A stretch of 64,000 bases of DNA from an uncultured bacterium. Lineage in GTDB: Bacteria > Cyanobacteriota > Vampirovibrionia > Gastranaerophilales > Gastranaerophilaceae. Positions 1-7,641 of the stretch are shown one piece after another. How positions within the stretch are numbered: position 1 is the first letter of the stretch; each line of letters opens with the position of its first letter. The stretch is taken from the NCBI GenBank assembly GCA_950022695.1, contig CATLLN010000005.1, forward strand, positions 1 through 64,000, written 5' to 3'. A program made the translations under genes and the position numbers. The notes under the pieces were generated by a model that was given only the letters and a program-made list of their open reading frames with translations, was not told where the DNA came from and searched no databases.

Positions 1-81
1 CATTCATCAAACAAAGCAATTACAGGAAATTTACAATTGTGTAGGGTTTACCCCCTACACACTTTGAAAGAGGTTAAGAAA

Positions 82-486
82 ATGACTAATCAAGACAACA
101 TCAATATAATTCTAAAATTCATGCCACAGAGTCAAGCTCAATGTTTCATACAGGGGTTAAAAGATAATGAGCAAAGCTATTTTAAGGGTGTAGCAGATAA
201 AATCGCTAATGTTATACAACAAGCACCCTCAATCTATGAAACAGACGGACAAGGGGATAGTACAAAGCCAGTTATTCATTACTTCTATGGCAATGTTGAC
301 ATCTACATAACCGAAATAGATAAAAATGGATACAATGAGCATTTTGGGTATACGAGCTTAGGACTGGGTTATTTTGAAGCAGGATACATAAATCTTGATT
401 ACATCTTCAAAGAACTTCCATTGATTAACCTTGATTTTCACTTCACACCTAAAACAATATCAGAATACAAAAAGATACACACATAA
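82..486 (+). CDS. DUF2958-like accessory protein
   Basis: Encodes about 134 residues. The C-terminal two thirds (a KPVIHYF segment, then an ITEID block, an FGY block, an FEAGYINLDYI block and a final DFHFTP block) follows the layout I know from DUF2958, a domain of unknown function common on plasmids and integrative elements. An in-frame ATG exists at 37, but the ATG at 82 is preceded by the purine-rich GAAAGAGG and is preferred. It heads a run of small plus-strand genes ending in a recombinase, which fits a mobile-element setting. The molecular role is unknown. Confidence 0.65.
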   Translation: MTNQDNINIILKFMPQSQAQCFIQGLKDNEQSYFKGVADKIANVIQQAPSIYETDGQGDSTKPVIHYFYGNVDIYITEIDKNGYNEHFGYTSLGLGYFEAGYINLDYIFKELPLINLDFHFTPKTISEYKKIHT

Positions 487-497
487 GTAGCAATAAC

Positions 498-731
498 ATG
501 AAGATACAAAGACTATTAGATAAAGCAAATAACTTAGAGGGTTTAAGCTACATCATACACAATTTACTCTATGACATTGATGTAAACCCAGTTGACTATC
601 AAAAGAAGTTTGATAGTATCCTAGAACTTTCATCATCAATCTATAATAAGGTGCTTGAAGTTAAGAACGATATTTACAAACTGTATAAGGTAGAGGAGCA
701 GGAATTATTACGACCATATCTAACACACTAA
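498..731 (+). CDS. Small helical hypothetical protein
   Basis: A 77-residue, lysine- and leucine-rich, probably all-helical soluble protein. It lies 11 bases downstream of the DUF2958-like gene on the same strand, so the two are probably cotranscribed. No clear Shine-Dalgarno precedes the ATG. Its IIHNLLYDI and YNKVLEVKND segments faintly resemble parts of the next small gene, hinting at an old duplication. I do not recognise the family. Confidence 0.5.
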   Translation: MKIQRLLDKANNLEGLSYIIHNLLYDIDVNPVDYQKKFDSILELSSSIYNKVLEVKNDIYKLYKVEEQELLRPYLTH

Positions 732-775
732 GTAATAATAGATTACAAGTAGTTACACAAATAAAGGAACTTAAC

Positions 776-973
776 ATGGATACATTAAATATTATATCAC
801 TCATACACAATACATACGGTCTTGTTATCGCCCTTAAAGATAACATACTAGGTTTAGACAATTCAAAGCACGATAAGAGGTCATTGACTGGACTAACGGC
901 TTTAACACAGACGATTGAGGAAAACTTATACAACATCAAAGTTGAAGTTGAAGCACTCATCAACCTACATTAA
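776..973 (+). CDS. Small helical hypothetical protein
   Basis: A 65-residue predicted helical protein with AAAGGA about 8 bases before the ATG, a better start signal than its upstream neighbour has. The N-terminal LIHNTYGLVIALKDNI and C-terminal LYNIKVEVEALI are loosely like the preceding small protein. Probably part of the same accessory operon. Function unknown. Confidence 0.5.
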   Translation: MDTLNIISLIHNTYGLVIALKDNILGLDNSKHDKRSLTGLTALTQTIEENLYNIKVEVEALINLH

Positions 974-1093
974 AAACGACCATTTAATTTACATAAAAGC
1001 ATACATTAAAAAGGTCTGAAATACATTTATGGCATTCATACAACAAAAAGCCTTTTTTGACCTTTTTATTGACACTACCAAAGGACATGAAAC

Positions 1094-1696
1094 ATGACGA
1101 CAAAAGCATTTATAAGAGTATCTACAATATTACAGGATACCGAAAAGAACAAACTTGATATATTGCAGTTTGCTAATCGCATGAAATTAGGGCAAGTTGA
1201 TTTTATAGAAGAACACTGCTCAGGGTGTAAAGACTTCAAGAAAAGAAAGCTAGGTGCATTACTTGACACTATGGGCAAAGGTGATGTTTTGATTGTGCCC
1301 GAACTGTCAAGGATTGCACGGTCAATAACACAGATACTTGAAGTAATAAAGATTACAAAGGATAAAGGAATAATACTTTACTCAATAAAAGAGGGGTTTG
1401 ATAATACAGACAACTCAATTACATCAACCGTAACAAGTACAATATTTGCCTTAGTTGCTCAAATCGAAAGAGAGCTTATCAGTCTTAGGACTCGTGAAGC
1501 ATTGCAAGCAAGAAAAGCACAGGGGATAAAGCTAGGAAGACCACAGGGCAAGGGTAAATCAAAACTTGATGAACACACAGATGACATCTTGAAATTGATT
1601 AGCTTAGGTGTTCCTAAAACATTGATAGCTAAACAATACAACACAACTACAGGTAACCTGTATAACTTCTTAAATCAACTTAGAGAGCCTGCATAG
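1094..1696 (+). CDS. Serine recombinase, resolvase/invertase type
   Basis: A 200-residue small serine recombinase that would cut and rejoin DNA through a covalent phosphoserine. The N-terminal catalytic domain begins with an RVS motif whose serine is residue 10, the expected nucleophile. ELSRIARS near residue 75 supplies the conserved arginines of the family. An E-helix with IERELISLRTREALQARKA follows, then a basic GIKLGRP linker and a C-terminal helix-turn-helix. Length matches Hin/Tn3-resolvase proteins rather than large serine integrases. The ATG has AAGGA about 9 bases upstream. Its position at the edge of a cluster of small unknown genes suggests it serves a mobile element. The target site is not identifiable. 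Confidence 0.9.
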   Translation: MTTKAFIRVSTILQDTEKNKLDILQFANRMKLGQVDFIEEHCSGCKDFKKRKLGALLDTMGKGDVLIVPELSRIARSITQILEVIKITKDKGIILYSIKEGFDNTDNSITSTVTSTIFALVAQIERELISLRTREALQARKAQGIKLGRPQGKGKSKLDEHTDDILKLISLGVPKTLIAKQYNTTTGNLYNFLNQLREPA

Positions 1697-1720
1697 ACTG
1701 TTATACACTTTCGTTTGTTG

Positions 1721-1749
1721 AAAGACCTCAGAAATGCTCTGAGGTCTTT
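1721..1749. terminator. Bidirectional Rho-independent terminator
   Basis: A perfect 12-bp stem (AAAGACCTCAGA paired with TCTGAGGTCTTT) around a 5-base loop sits between the converging recombinase gene and the secreted-protein gene. A/T-rich flanks on both sides allow it to work in both directions. Confidence 0.8.
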
Positions 1750-1758
1750 AATAATGAT

Positions 1759-2136
1759 TTAATCTATAACTGTCAGACGAGTTTTGCCTTGTCGTTCTTG
1801 CATAATAGACCTATACTCAGGTCGATATGTGTTTTTTCTGTACTCTCTCCAACTATAGGTTTGACCTACTTTGTCATAAGCACCATAGCATTTCCCACCT
1901 ATTAAGCCTTGTGAATTGGTGTTTACTTTTTCATCAAGAATACAAGGAATACCGTTACTTGTTCCAAGACCAATATAATAATGTGTGTCAGAAGCTGATA
2001 GTGTAATCATTTGAGCCGTATAGGATTTATTTGCAACAGGGTCATAGACCTTGTATGTATAGTTTTCAGCCATTGCCATGCCTGATGTAAACATCATCAT
2101 TAGTCCTAATAATACTGTAAGTGTTAATTTCTTCAT
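1759..2136 (-). CDS. Small secreted hypothetical protein
   Basis: A 125-residue protein with a classic Sec signal peptide: a KK N-region, a hydrophobic LTVLLGLMMMF core and a likely cleavage after AMA near residue 23. The mature part is about 100 residues, rich in Tyr and Thr, with two Cys (in the GIPC and GGKC contexts) that could form a disulfide. AAAAGGAGATAAGATA precedes the ATG, a strong ribosome site. The gene upstream on the same strand ends 22 bases away, so it probably belongs to the same unit as the membrane protein. Family not recognised. Confidence 0.7.
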   Translation of the reverse strand: MKKLTLTVLLGLMMMFTSGMAMAENYTYKVYDPVANKSYTAQMITLSASDTHYYIGLGTSNGIPCILDEKVNTNSQGLIGGKCYGAYDKVGQTYSWREYRKNTYRPEYRSIMQERQGKTRLTVID

Positions 2137-2157
2137 TATCTTATCTCCTTTTATCTT

Positions 2158-3102
2158 TTAGTATGAAAACTTATCTCTATAATTAAGCCCACCATTACAA
2201 TAGGTAGCTCTAACTTCATTCTTCCCATTAGCTTTAAAGATAGAATAGTCAACTCTACATCCTGCTCTTCCGTATGCTTCATGTTGTTCTTTAATGTAAT
2301 TGTAATATTGATTAAAGCCTATTGCGTTGCTTATCATATAAACATCTGCTCTACATTCATATTTCTTGATATCTTTGTCATATTTAATTGGCTCAGGGTT
2401 AGAAAACTCTATATTTTCAACAAGTCCTTCTTCGCTCAATCGTCTATATCCTAAGTTATTACTTTTAAAGATATCTATCACTTGACTTTCAGCAAATTTA
2501 CTGTCACAGGTTGGTAAATTCACAGTTTCATTGATTTTACTTCCAATACCAATAACAACAAAAAGCCCTGTAATACATATAAATACAGGCACTACTATTC
2601 CTAAAGGCAATAAAGAAGTTAGTCTATATAAGGAACTTTTAACTACATTGAAGCATGATATTAGCTTGCTTCTGTCAGATATAAACACTACAATGTAAGC
2701 TAAGATATGCAAGATTATTGCAACAATAGCTACATGAACAAACATAAATATTAGGTGTAAAAAGTTCAACCCCTCATGAATGCTATCTGCAACATAAATT
2801 GTAAGTCTAAATATCAAGAACAGTAGCGACACAGAATGAGATAAGCTTAATACCAACTTTCCAACAGTATTGTACATTGTTTCATATAGTTTGAAGAACA
2901 ATAATGTACTGCATGATATTGTTAGTATCGGACAAATAATCATTATTGGACTTAACAAAAATGATGAAAGTCCACATATACTTGGATACTTAAACTCAAA
3001 GTAAAAGTATATGCTTATAGTTATTATTGATAATAGCACAGAGCCTATATATAAAATAGGATATTTTAAGTCTTTCATATCCTTTTCATTCAATTCTTTC
3101 AT
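2158..3102 (-). CDS. Polytopic membrane protein with C-terminal exported domain
   Basis: A 314-residue protein. The first ~195 residues carry about five hydrophobic segments (roughly 15-35, 40-70, 82-105, 115-142 and 162-190). The last ~120 residues are soluble, contain four Cys and probably lie outside the membrane. It starts 6 bases downstream of the zinc-ribbon protein gene on the same strand, and both are followed by the secreted protein, making a three-gene envelope set. I do not recognise the family and infer no function. Confidence 0.65.
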   Translation of the reverse strand: MKELNEKDMKDLKYPILYIGSVLLSIITISIYFYFEFKYPSICGLSSFLLSPIMIICPILTISCSTLLFFKLYETMYNTVGKLVLSLSHSVSLLFLIFRLTIYVADSIHEGLNFLHLIFMFVHVAIVAIILHILAYIVVFISDRSKLISCFNVVKSSLYRLTSLLPLGIVVPVFICITGLFVVIGIGSKINETVNLPTCDSKFAESQVIDIFKSNNLGYRRLSEEGLVENIEFSNPEPIKYDKDIKKYECRADVYMISNAIGFNQYYNYIKEQHEAYGRAGCRVDYSIFKANGKNEVRATYCNGGLNYRDKFSY

Positions 3103-3108
3103 TGTCTA

Positions 3109-3423
3109 TCAACCTCCAGACTCTAACATAAGTAACATGAATATTTCGCCTATTACAGGTAACAATGCTAATACAATTATGATAGTTATAATGGCAACTA
3201 TTGTTTTCCATACAGTTTTTAGACAACCGTCATTGTCATTCTTAACAGTAGTTTTCTGAGGAGTTCCGTAATAGGCTTCGCATAGCTCATTATATAGCTC
3301 ATTTTCGTCTTTTTCATTTTGACTTTGATGATTTAAGAATTCCCCACAGTGCTTGCACTTAATTGCACTAGCCTTTATATCTTCCCCACAAAATGGGCAT
3401 TGCTTTAATTCTTCATCAGCCAT
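3109..3423 (-). CDS. Zinc-ribbon protein with C-terminal membrane anchor
   Basis: About 104 residues from the preferred ATG at 3423, which has GGAG 9 bases upstream; longer starts at 3438 (ATG) and 3483 (TTG) exist but lack a good ribosome site. The N-terminus contains CPFC and CKHC pairs spaced as in a short zinc ribbon. An acidic linker follows, then a hydrophobic segment of about 25 residues close to the C-terminus. This design, a cytosolic zinc ribbon tethered by a tail helix, is widespread in bacterial membrane proteins of unknown role. It is first in a three-gene minus-strand unit. Confidence 0.65.
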   Translation of the reverse strand: MADEELKQCPFCGEDIKASAIKCKHCGEFLNHQSQNEKDENELYNELCEAYYGTPQKTTVKNDNDGCLKTVWKTIVAIITIIIVLALLPVIGEIFMLLMLESGG

Positions 3424-3589
3424 ATTCCTATTCTCCATATTTTCGTAGGATACATTCCCACCTTTAGAACAATAGTAACACAAAAATACGAAAAGTATCC
3501 TATTGTCTACGATTATTTAATAAATCTATATCCTGTATCACTGTTTAATAAATCCTCATAATTCAATAGAATTAGTAAGAGGATAGGTC

Positions 3590-3940
3590 ATGACTAACAG
3601 TAAAAACAGTTTCGGACAGAAGCTAAAACAGATAAGAAAAGCTAAAAACCTTACACAGGCTCAACTTGCAGAGCTTGCAGGTGCTAATGAAAAACACATT
3701 TCAAAGATTGAAACAGGTGTATACTTCCCCACATACACAACCCTAACAAAGATATTACAAGCACTTGACCTCAGTATTGAAGATGTAGGACTCAACCTTG
3801 AACATGTTACATCTAAAAATAGTCCTTTTTATACAAAGGCATTACAGATACTTAATTCAGCAACATCAGAGCAAGAACTTGAATATTACTACAGTCAACT
3901 CAAACAAGCACAAAAGGGAATAGATATACTAAAAGGTTAG
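3590..3940 (+). CDS. XRE-family transcriptional regulator
   Basis: A 116-residue protein with a Cro/C1-type helix-turn-helix at about residues 9-63 (LKQIRKAKNLTQAQLAELAG, then HISKIETG). The C-terminal region of about 50 residues is helical and may dimerise. GAGGATAGGT precedes the ATG. It is divergent from the zinc-ribbon operon (about 165 bases between starts), so regulation of that operon or of the mobile element is plausible but not shown. Confidence 0.85.
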   Translation: MTNSKNSFGQKLKQIRKAKNLTQAQLAELAGANEKHISKIETGVYFPTYTTLTKILQALDLSIEDVGLNLEHVTSKNSPFYTKALQILNSATSEQELEYYYSQLKQAQKGIDILKG

Positions 3941-4153
3941 TTTAAAACATTCAACGAGAGGACACTCACAGGCTCATTAAGCTGTTTTAATTGTAAAAGA
4001 CACACTAAGTCTTATGTAACAAAATTTTAAGGTCTTAAAAGGGGTAATATTTAACATTAAGGAATTAGGGCAAGAGAAGTAAACACACACAGGACAAAGG
4101 ACACAGGGTTATTTCTTTAGGTGTTGTAAAACAATTAGTTATTACAATAGATA

Positions 4154-4264
4154 TTATGCTCGTATCCATTTCTTTATGTTCATCATGAGTTCAGTTTCAT
4201 GTAATGTCTGATGTGCCACAAATACACAATTATCTTCTAACTCTCTACCTTTGCTTGCCCCATA
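4154..4264 (-). pseudogene. 3' remnant of an unrecognised gene
   Basis: On the minus strand an open stretch of about 37 codons runs to a TAA at 4154-4156 and reads like real protein (GASKGRELED, then CVFVAHQTLHETEL, then KKWIRA). It has no start codon, and its 5' side runs into the hairpin at 4264-4297, where an in-frame TAG appears. It looks like the tail of a gene cut off by whatever placed the hairpin. The parent family is not recognised. Confidence 0.35.
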
Positions 4265-4297
4265 AAAAAGCTAGTAACAAAAGTTACTAGCTTTTTT
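4264..4297. terminator. Terminator-like hairpin, copy 1
   Basis: A perfect 15-bp inverted repeat (AAAAAAGCTAGTAAC and its complement) around an AAAA loop. The core of about 29 bases recurs at 4476-4504. It could terminate transcription either way. Confidence 0.6.
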
Positions 4298-4466
4298 ATA
4301 ATGAGTTGTTGTTATTTTGAGAACCCACACAAGGCAAAGCCTTGTCCGTGGGGAGAATGCTACGTCCGTTGCTTGTTGAGCTAAGGCGAAACTAGAAACG
4401 GCGGATGCAGAATATGAATTTGTAGCGTAAGCGTAACAAATTCAATGTTCCTGCCATCATCTGCCT
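4298..4466. ncRNA. Candidate structured RNA or non-coding element
   Basis: This 169-bp non-coding segment between the two identical hairpins contains several self-complementary blocks. A nested CCCAC/CAAGGC-AAA-GCCTTG/GTGGG hairpin lies near 4323-4355. An 8-bp GAATTTGT/ACAAATTC stem encloses GCGTAAGCG near 4416-4443. A long-range GGCGGATG/CATCTGCC pairing could close the right half. GC content is higher than the surroundings. It could be a small RNA, a recombination site or a miniature mobile element; strand and function are undetermined. Confidence 0.3.
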
Positions 4467-4507
4467 AATAAAAAACTAGTAACAAAAGTTACTAGCTTTT
4501 TTATTAA
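4467..4507. terminator. Terminator-like hairpin, copy 2
   Basis: An inverted repeat with the same CTAGTAAC-AAAA-GTTACTAG core as copy 1. A/T arms extend it to about 18 bp with one bulged C. It lies just downstream of the minus-strand SnoaL-like gene and could terminate it. Confidence 0.6.
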
Positions 4508-4522
4508 TTATCTATTGAATAC

Positions 4523-4906
4523 TTAAGGCTCTTGTGAATAGTGTATGTTACTAAGTTTCCACCCGTCATCGCGTAATACTATAAATTGTGTTTCGCGCCC
4601 TCGGGTGTGGATTTCTTCATTTGTATCTTTTTGTGTTGCATAAAAATCCCAGCTGAATTCTAAAAATGCAGTGTTACCGTAGTATTTTGTCATTATATCT
4701 TTTAATTTTAAACTTCTTTTTGAAAAAAGTTTATCCATTACGCCCAGATAAAAATTTTCTTTGATGTCTTCAAACCCATAATCGCGTCCTCTTGGGTAAA
4801 TAAAAGAAACAGAACCTTCTTTATCCCAAATTTCGCAGGCAAGTTCAGTATCACATGTGTTTATTGATTCAACGTATTTTTCTAGTAAAGTATCAATTCT
4901 TTCCAT
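4523..4906 (-). CDS. SnoaL-like / NTF2-fold protein
   Basis: A 127-residue single-domain protein with the layout of the SnoaL/DUF4440 NTF2-like fold: an N-terminal helix (LLEKYVESINTCDTE), a DKEGSVSFIYPRG strand, a helix around residue 45-55, then strands ending in DDGWKLSNIHYS. Such cone-shaped domains bind small molecules or act as isomerases or accessory subunits, so the role here is open. It is divergent from the acetyltransferase gene and shares a palindromic promoter region with it. Confidence 0.7.
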   Translation of the reverse strand: MERIDTLLEKYVESINTCDTELACEIWDKEGSVSFIYPRGRDYGFEDIKENFYLGVMDKLFSKRSLKLKDIMTKYYGNTAFLEFSWDFYATQKDTNEEIHTRGRETQFIVLRDDGWKLSNIHYSQEP

Positions 4907-4916
4907 AAGTAAAGTT

Positions 4917-4938
4917 TATCATAAAATTATGATATAAT
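4917..4938. promoter_or_regulatory. Palindrome overlapping a divergent promoter
   Basis: A perfect 8-bp inverted repeat (TATCATAA-AA-TTATGATA, 4917-4934) lies between the divergent SnoaL-like and acetyltransferase genes. It overlaps a TATAAT -10 box at 4933-4938. It could be an operator or a symmetric pair of -10 elements. Confidence 0.4.
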
Positions 4939-4958
4939 ACATAAAAAGGGGGAATATA

Positions 4959-5543
4959 GTGAAAGAAAAAGAAAAAATGTTGAGTGGAATTATATATGAT
5001 GCTAATTATGATAAATCTTTGATTGATGAAAGGATCAAATGTAAGTCATTATGTGTATTATATAATGGTTTGTCGCCTTCAAATGTTGATGAAAGAAATA
5101 AAATAATTAAGAAAATATTAGGCTCTACAAAACAAAATTTTTTAATTGAGCAGCCATTTTATTGTGATTACGGGTATAATATTTCTATCGGTGAAAATTT
5201 TTATGCAAACCATAATTTAATAATATTAGATCCTGGAAAGGTTGAATTCGGAGATAATGTTTTTATTGGACCAAATTGTGCGTTTTATACTCCGCAGCAT
5301 CCTTTAGATTCTGAAACAAGAAATAAAGGACTTGAATATGCTTTTCCGATAAAAATCGGTAATAATGTCTGGTTGGGAGGAAATGTTGTTGTGCTTCCAG
5401 GGGTTAGTATCGGAGATAATTCTGTAATTGGAGCGGGATCTGTTGTTACAAAAAATATTCCGCCAAATGTTATTGCTGCAGGAAATCCTTGTAAAGTGAT
5501 TAGAGAAATTACCGAAAAAGATAAAACAAAGTTCGAGGTTTAA
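4959..5543 (+). CDS. Maltose/galactoside O-acetyltransferase family
   Basis: A 194-residue left-handed beta-helix acetyltransferase that would move acetyl from acetyl-CoA to a sugar hydroxyl. It has the N-terminal Mac-type segment (residues 4-55), then hexapeptide repeats. The active-site histidine lies in the YTPQHPLD block near residue 111. The C-terminal GGNVVVLPGVSIGDNSVIGAGSVVTK coil and AAGNPCKVIR end are family hallmarks. The start is GTG at 4959 with AAGGGGGA 6 bases upstream. The glycosyltransferase gene follows after 7 bases, so both may modify a surface glycan. Confidence 0.88.
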   Translation: MKEKEKMLSGIIYDANYDKSLIDERIKCKSLCVLYNGLSPSNVDERNKIIKKILGSTKQNFLIEQPFYCDYGYNISIGENFYANHNLIILDPGKVEFGDNVFIGPNCAFYTPQHPLDSETRNKGLEYAFPIKIGNNVWLGGNVVVLPGVSIGDNSVIGAGSVVTKNIPPNVIAAGNPCKVIREITEKDKTKFEV

Positions 5544-5550
5544 GTTTTAT

Positions 5551-7224
5551 ATGGGAAATAATAAAATTATAAAAGGTCTATTTATTTTTATAGTAATAGT
5601 TTTGACTGTTGTATTAAGGGTTTTATATGTAGATTGTGATTTTTGGTATGATGAAGCCTGTTCGTGGTTTAGTGCTATTCAGAAATTTCCTGTTGGAATT
5701 ATGAATAATTTAATGACTCTTGATATGCAGCATACTCCGTTATATTTTTTTCTTTTGCATTTTTGGATAAAAATCTTTGGGGATGGAGAAATCGCGATAC
5801 GGTCTTTATCTGTGATTTTTGGAATTTTAACTGTACCTGTTGTATTTGTTGCAGCATCTAAAATTACTAATAAAACAAATTCTGTGATTGCATGTATGAT
5901 TTCTGCTGTATCGCCTTTGTTGGTGTTTTTTTCAGCTGAAGCCAGAATGTATCCGATGGCAGTTTTTCTTGTTATGCTTTCTTTGAATTATCTTATTGAT
6001 TTTGAACAGAAAAATGATAAGAAATCTTTGATAAAACTTGTGTTGGTAAATCTTTTAATTCCGTATACTCTTGTTGGCGGGATTTTATACAATATTGCTT
6101 TAGCGGTTTGCTATGGAAATTATTTATTTAGAAAAAACAAAGATGTTTTAAAATTGTATTTAAAAGGTGTTTTTGCGGAGTTAATATTGCTTGTTCCGTA
6201 TTTTTTGTTGGTTTCATACTATGCAAAAATGCGTTCTGCTTTTGTTATAAGACATGAAGGTGGTTTCTTTTTTACGCATTTTGTGGATGTCATTCGAAAT
6301 TTCTTTGGCATAGAATTAGTTGATAATATTTATTGGCCTTCAACATATCCGTATACTATGAATTTGGAATTTACATTGCTGGTTGTTGTTCCTTGCGTGT
6401 ATTTTGTTTATGGGCTTGTTCAAGGGTGTAAAAATTCAGAAGGCTTTTTGAAAACTTTATATCATACATTTTTTGTAAGTTTAGCTTTATCTGTGACTTT
6501 TGCTATGTTACATGTGAATGTATTTACGGTACGTTATATTTTATATCTGCTTCCGCCGATGATTATTTTGGGGGTAATTGGGCTTAGTAAGAGGATTAGT
6601 TTGAACCATTTAAAAGCTTTTGTTGTGTTTTACACATTGGGAGCAATTATTTGTGGTATTCATTATACCAATATTTCAAAAGATTTAAAAACTATAGCGT
6701 ATAAGGCAGTAAGGATAGAGGCTGATAAAAACGGATTAAATGAAGAAGATATAATTATTTTACCGTTTGGTGGTGATGCGCCTTATTATTTTAGGCAAGA
6801 TGGCAGCCCACGAGTTTTGCCGTTTGATTATCATAAACAGGCGAGAAATCCGAAGAATAATAATTTTTACGATGTTGAACAACAAAATAATCCTGATAAA
6901 GATAGGGTTATTTATGATTCTATATTTAGCGATAAAGGTTTTTCTGATAATCATTATGAATATTTTCAGAAAAATGTGATTGAGGCTGTAAAACCAGGCA
7001 GATACGTTCTTATTGCTTTATACGGAACAGATGCGCAGCAGCTTGTAACATTGGAAGAGTTAAGAAAATCTGTTACTAGTCTTCAGGATATAAAAGAACA
7101 ACGTGTAAAAATATTACTTCAAAAATATTTATATGATATTAGAGCGTATCTTGATAATGATTTTTACTTTTTGGGTAATTACACGCAAGATAATTATACA
7201 TATTTGCTTTTTCAAAAAAGGTAA
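5551..7224 (+). CDS. GT39/ArnT-like membrane glycosyltransferase
   Basis: A 557-residue polytopic protein with roughly eleven hydrophobic segments in the first 390 residues and a soluble C-terminal domain of about 170 residues. The first loop has the acidic DCDFWYDEACSW motif of the PMT/ArnT superfamily, which takes sugars from polyprenyl phosphate carriers on the outer face of the inner membrane. HTPLYFFLLHFWIKIFGDGE near residue 70 and the SAEARMYPM block near residue 133 support this. It is probably cotranscribed with the upstream O-acetyltransferase. Acceptor (lipid A, glycan or protein) unknown. Confidence 0.85.
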   Translation: MGNNKIIKGLFIFIVIVLTVVLRVLYVDCDFWYDEACSWFSAIQKFPVGIMNNLMTLDMQHTPLYFFLLHFWIKIFGDGEIAIRSLSVIFGILTVPVVFVAASKITNKTNSVIACMISAVSPLLVFFSAEARMYPMAVFLVMLSLNYLIDFEQKNDKKSLIKLVLVNLLIPYTLVGGILYNIALAVCYGNYLFRKNKDVLKLYLKGVFAELILLVPYFLLVSYYAKMRSAFVIRHEGGFFFTHFVDVIRNFFGIELVDNIYWPSTYPYTMNLEFTLLVVVPCVYFVYGLVQGCKNSEGFLKTLYHTFFVSLALSVTFAMLHVNVFTVRYILYLLPPMIILGVIGLSKRISLNHLKAFVVFYTLGAIICGIHYTNISKDLKTIAYKAVRIEADKNGLNEEDIIILPFGGDAPYYFRQDGSPRVLPFDYHKQARNPKNNNFYDVEQQNNPDKDRVIYDSIFSDKGFSDNHYEYFQKNVIEAVKPGRYVLIALYGTDAQQLVTLEELRKSVTSLQDIKEQRVKILLQKYLYDIRAYLDNDFYFLGNYTQDNYTYLLFQKR

Positions 7225-7245
7225 GTAAAAATGTATGGAGGTTTT

Positions 7246-7641
7246 ATGAAAAAGTTTAGTATGATATTGGTTTTATTATTATTCATAGTGGCGGGCTGTA
7301 GTTTTGCTCAGGATGGTGTTGCGTGGCGCAGAGTTGATGAAAATAATTTTATAAATCCTGATGGAATTGTCGCTACATCGGAAGGGTATACATTTATGCT
7401 GAAGGCTTTTAACAAGGGGCAGTATGAGCCTGTTAACGGTAAGAAAATTAATTATACTATAAGTCAGTACTCAATTGATTGTGAGAATATGGAATATAAA
7501 ATTGGAGTAATTGATTCATTCGGTTATGAAGATAATTTTGTTAATGGAGACTACAACAGGTATGCTAAATTCCAATCAATAGTATCAGGAACTGCTGTTG
7601 AAAAGGTTGCGAAACATCTTTGTAAATTTAGCTTTTTTTAG
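7246..7641 (+). CDS. Lipoprotein, surface-adhesin E-like
   Basis: About 131 residues from the ATG at 7246, which has GGAGG 5 bases upstream (the ATG at 7231 has none). The N-terminus is a lipoprotein signal with an IVAGC lipobox. The mature part begins GVAWRRVDENN and contains an NPDGI segment, a Tyr-rich beta region and late Cys residues, resembling the surface-adhesin protein E domain. The last 57 bases overlap the convergent gene on the other strand, which is unusual here and leaves the exact 3' end slightly suspect. Confidence 0.6.
   Translation: MKKFSMILVLLLFIVAGCSFAQDGVAWRRVDENNFINPDGIVATSEGYTFMLKAFNKGQYEPVNGKKINYTISQYSIDCENMEYKIGVIDSFGYEDNFVNGDYNRYAKFQSIVSGTAVEKVAKHLCKFSFF

Larger units (their letters stand above)
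3941..4522. other. 582-bp region without intact genes
   Basis: Between the XRE gene and the SnoaL-like gene there is no intact gene. The left ~200 bases hold nothing I can name. The middle carries a gene remnant on the minus strand. The right ~245 bases hold two near-identical hairpins around a structured 169-bp segment. The region marks the likely boundary between the accessory island and the chromosome to the right. Confidence 0.5.

Noticed and set aside
661-963. Minus-strand open frame over two small plus-strand genes
   Set aside because: It overlaps two co-directional small genes, one of them with a good ribosome site, and has no protein-like features.
4298-4466. Integron attC site or tRNA
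   Set aside because: The inverted repeats do not match attC core sites that I can recognise, and no cloverleaf with a T-loop could be drawn.
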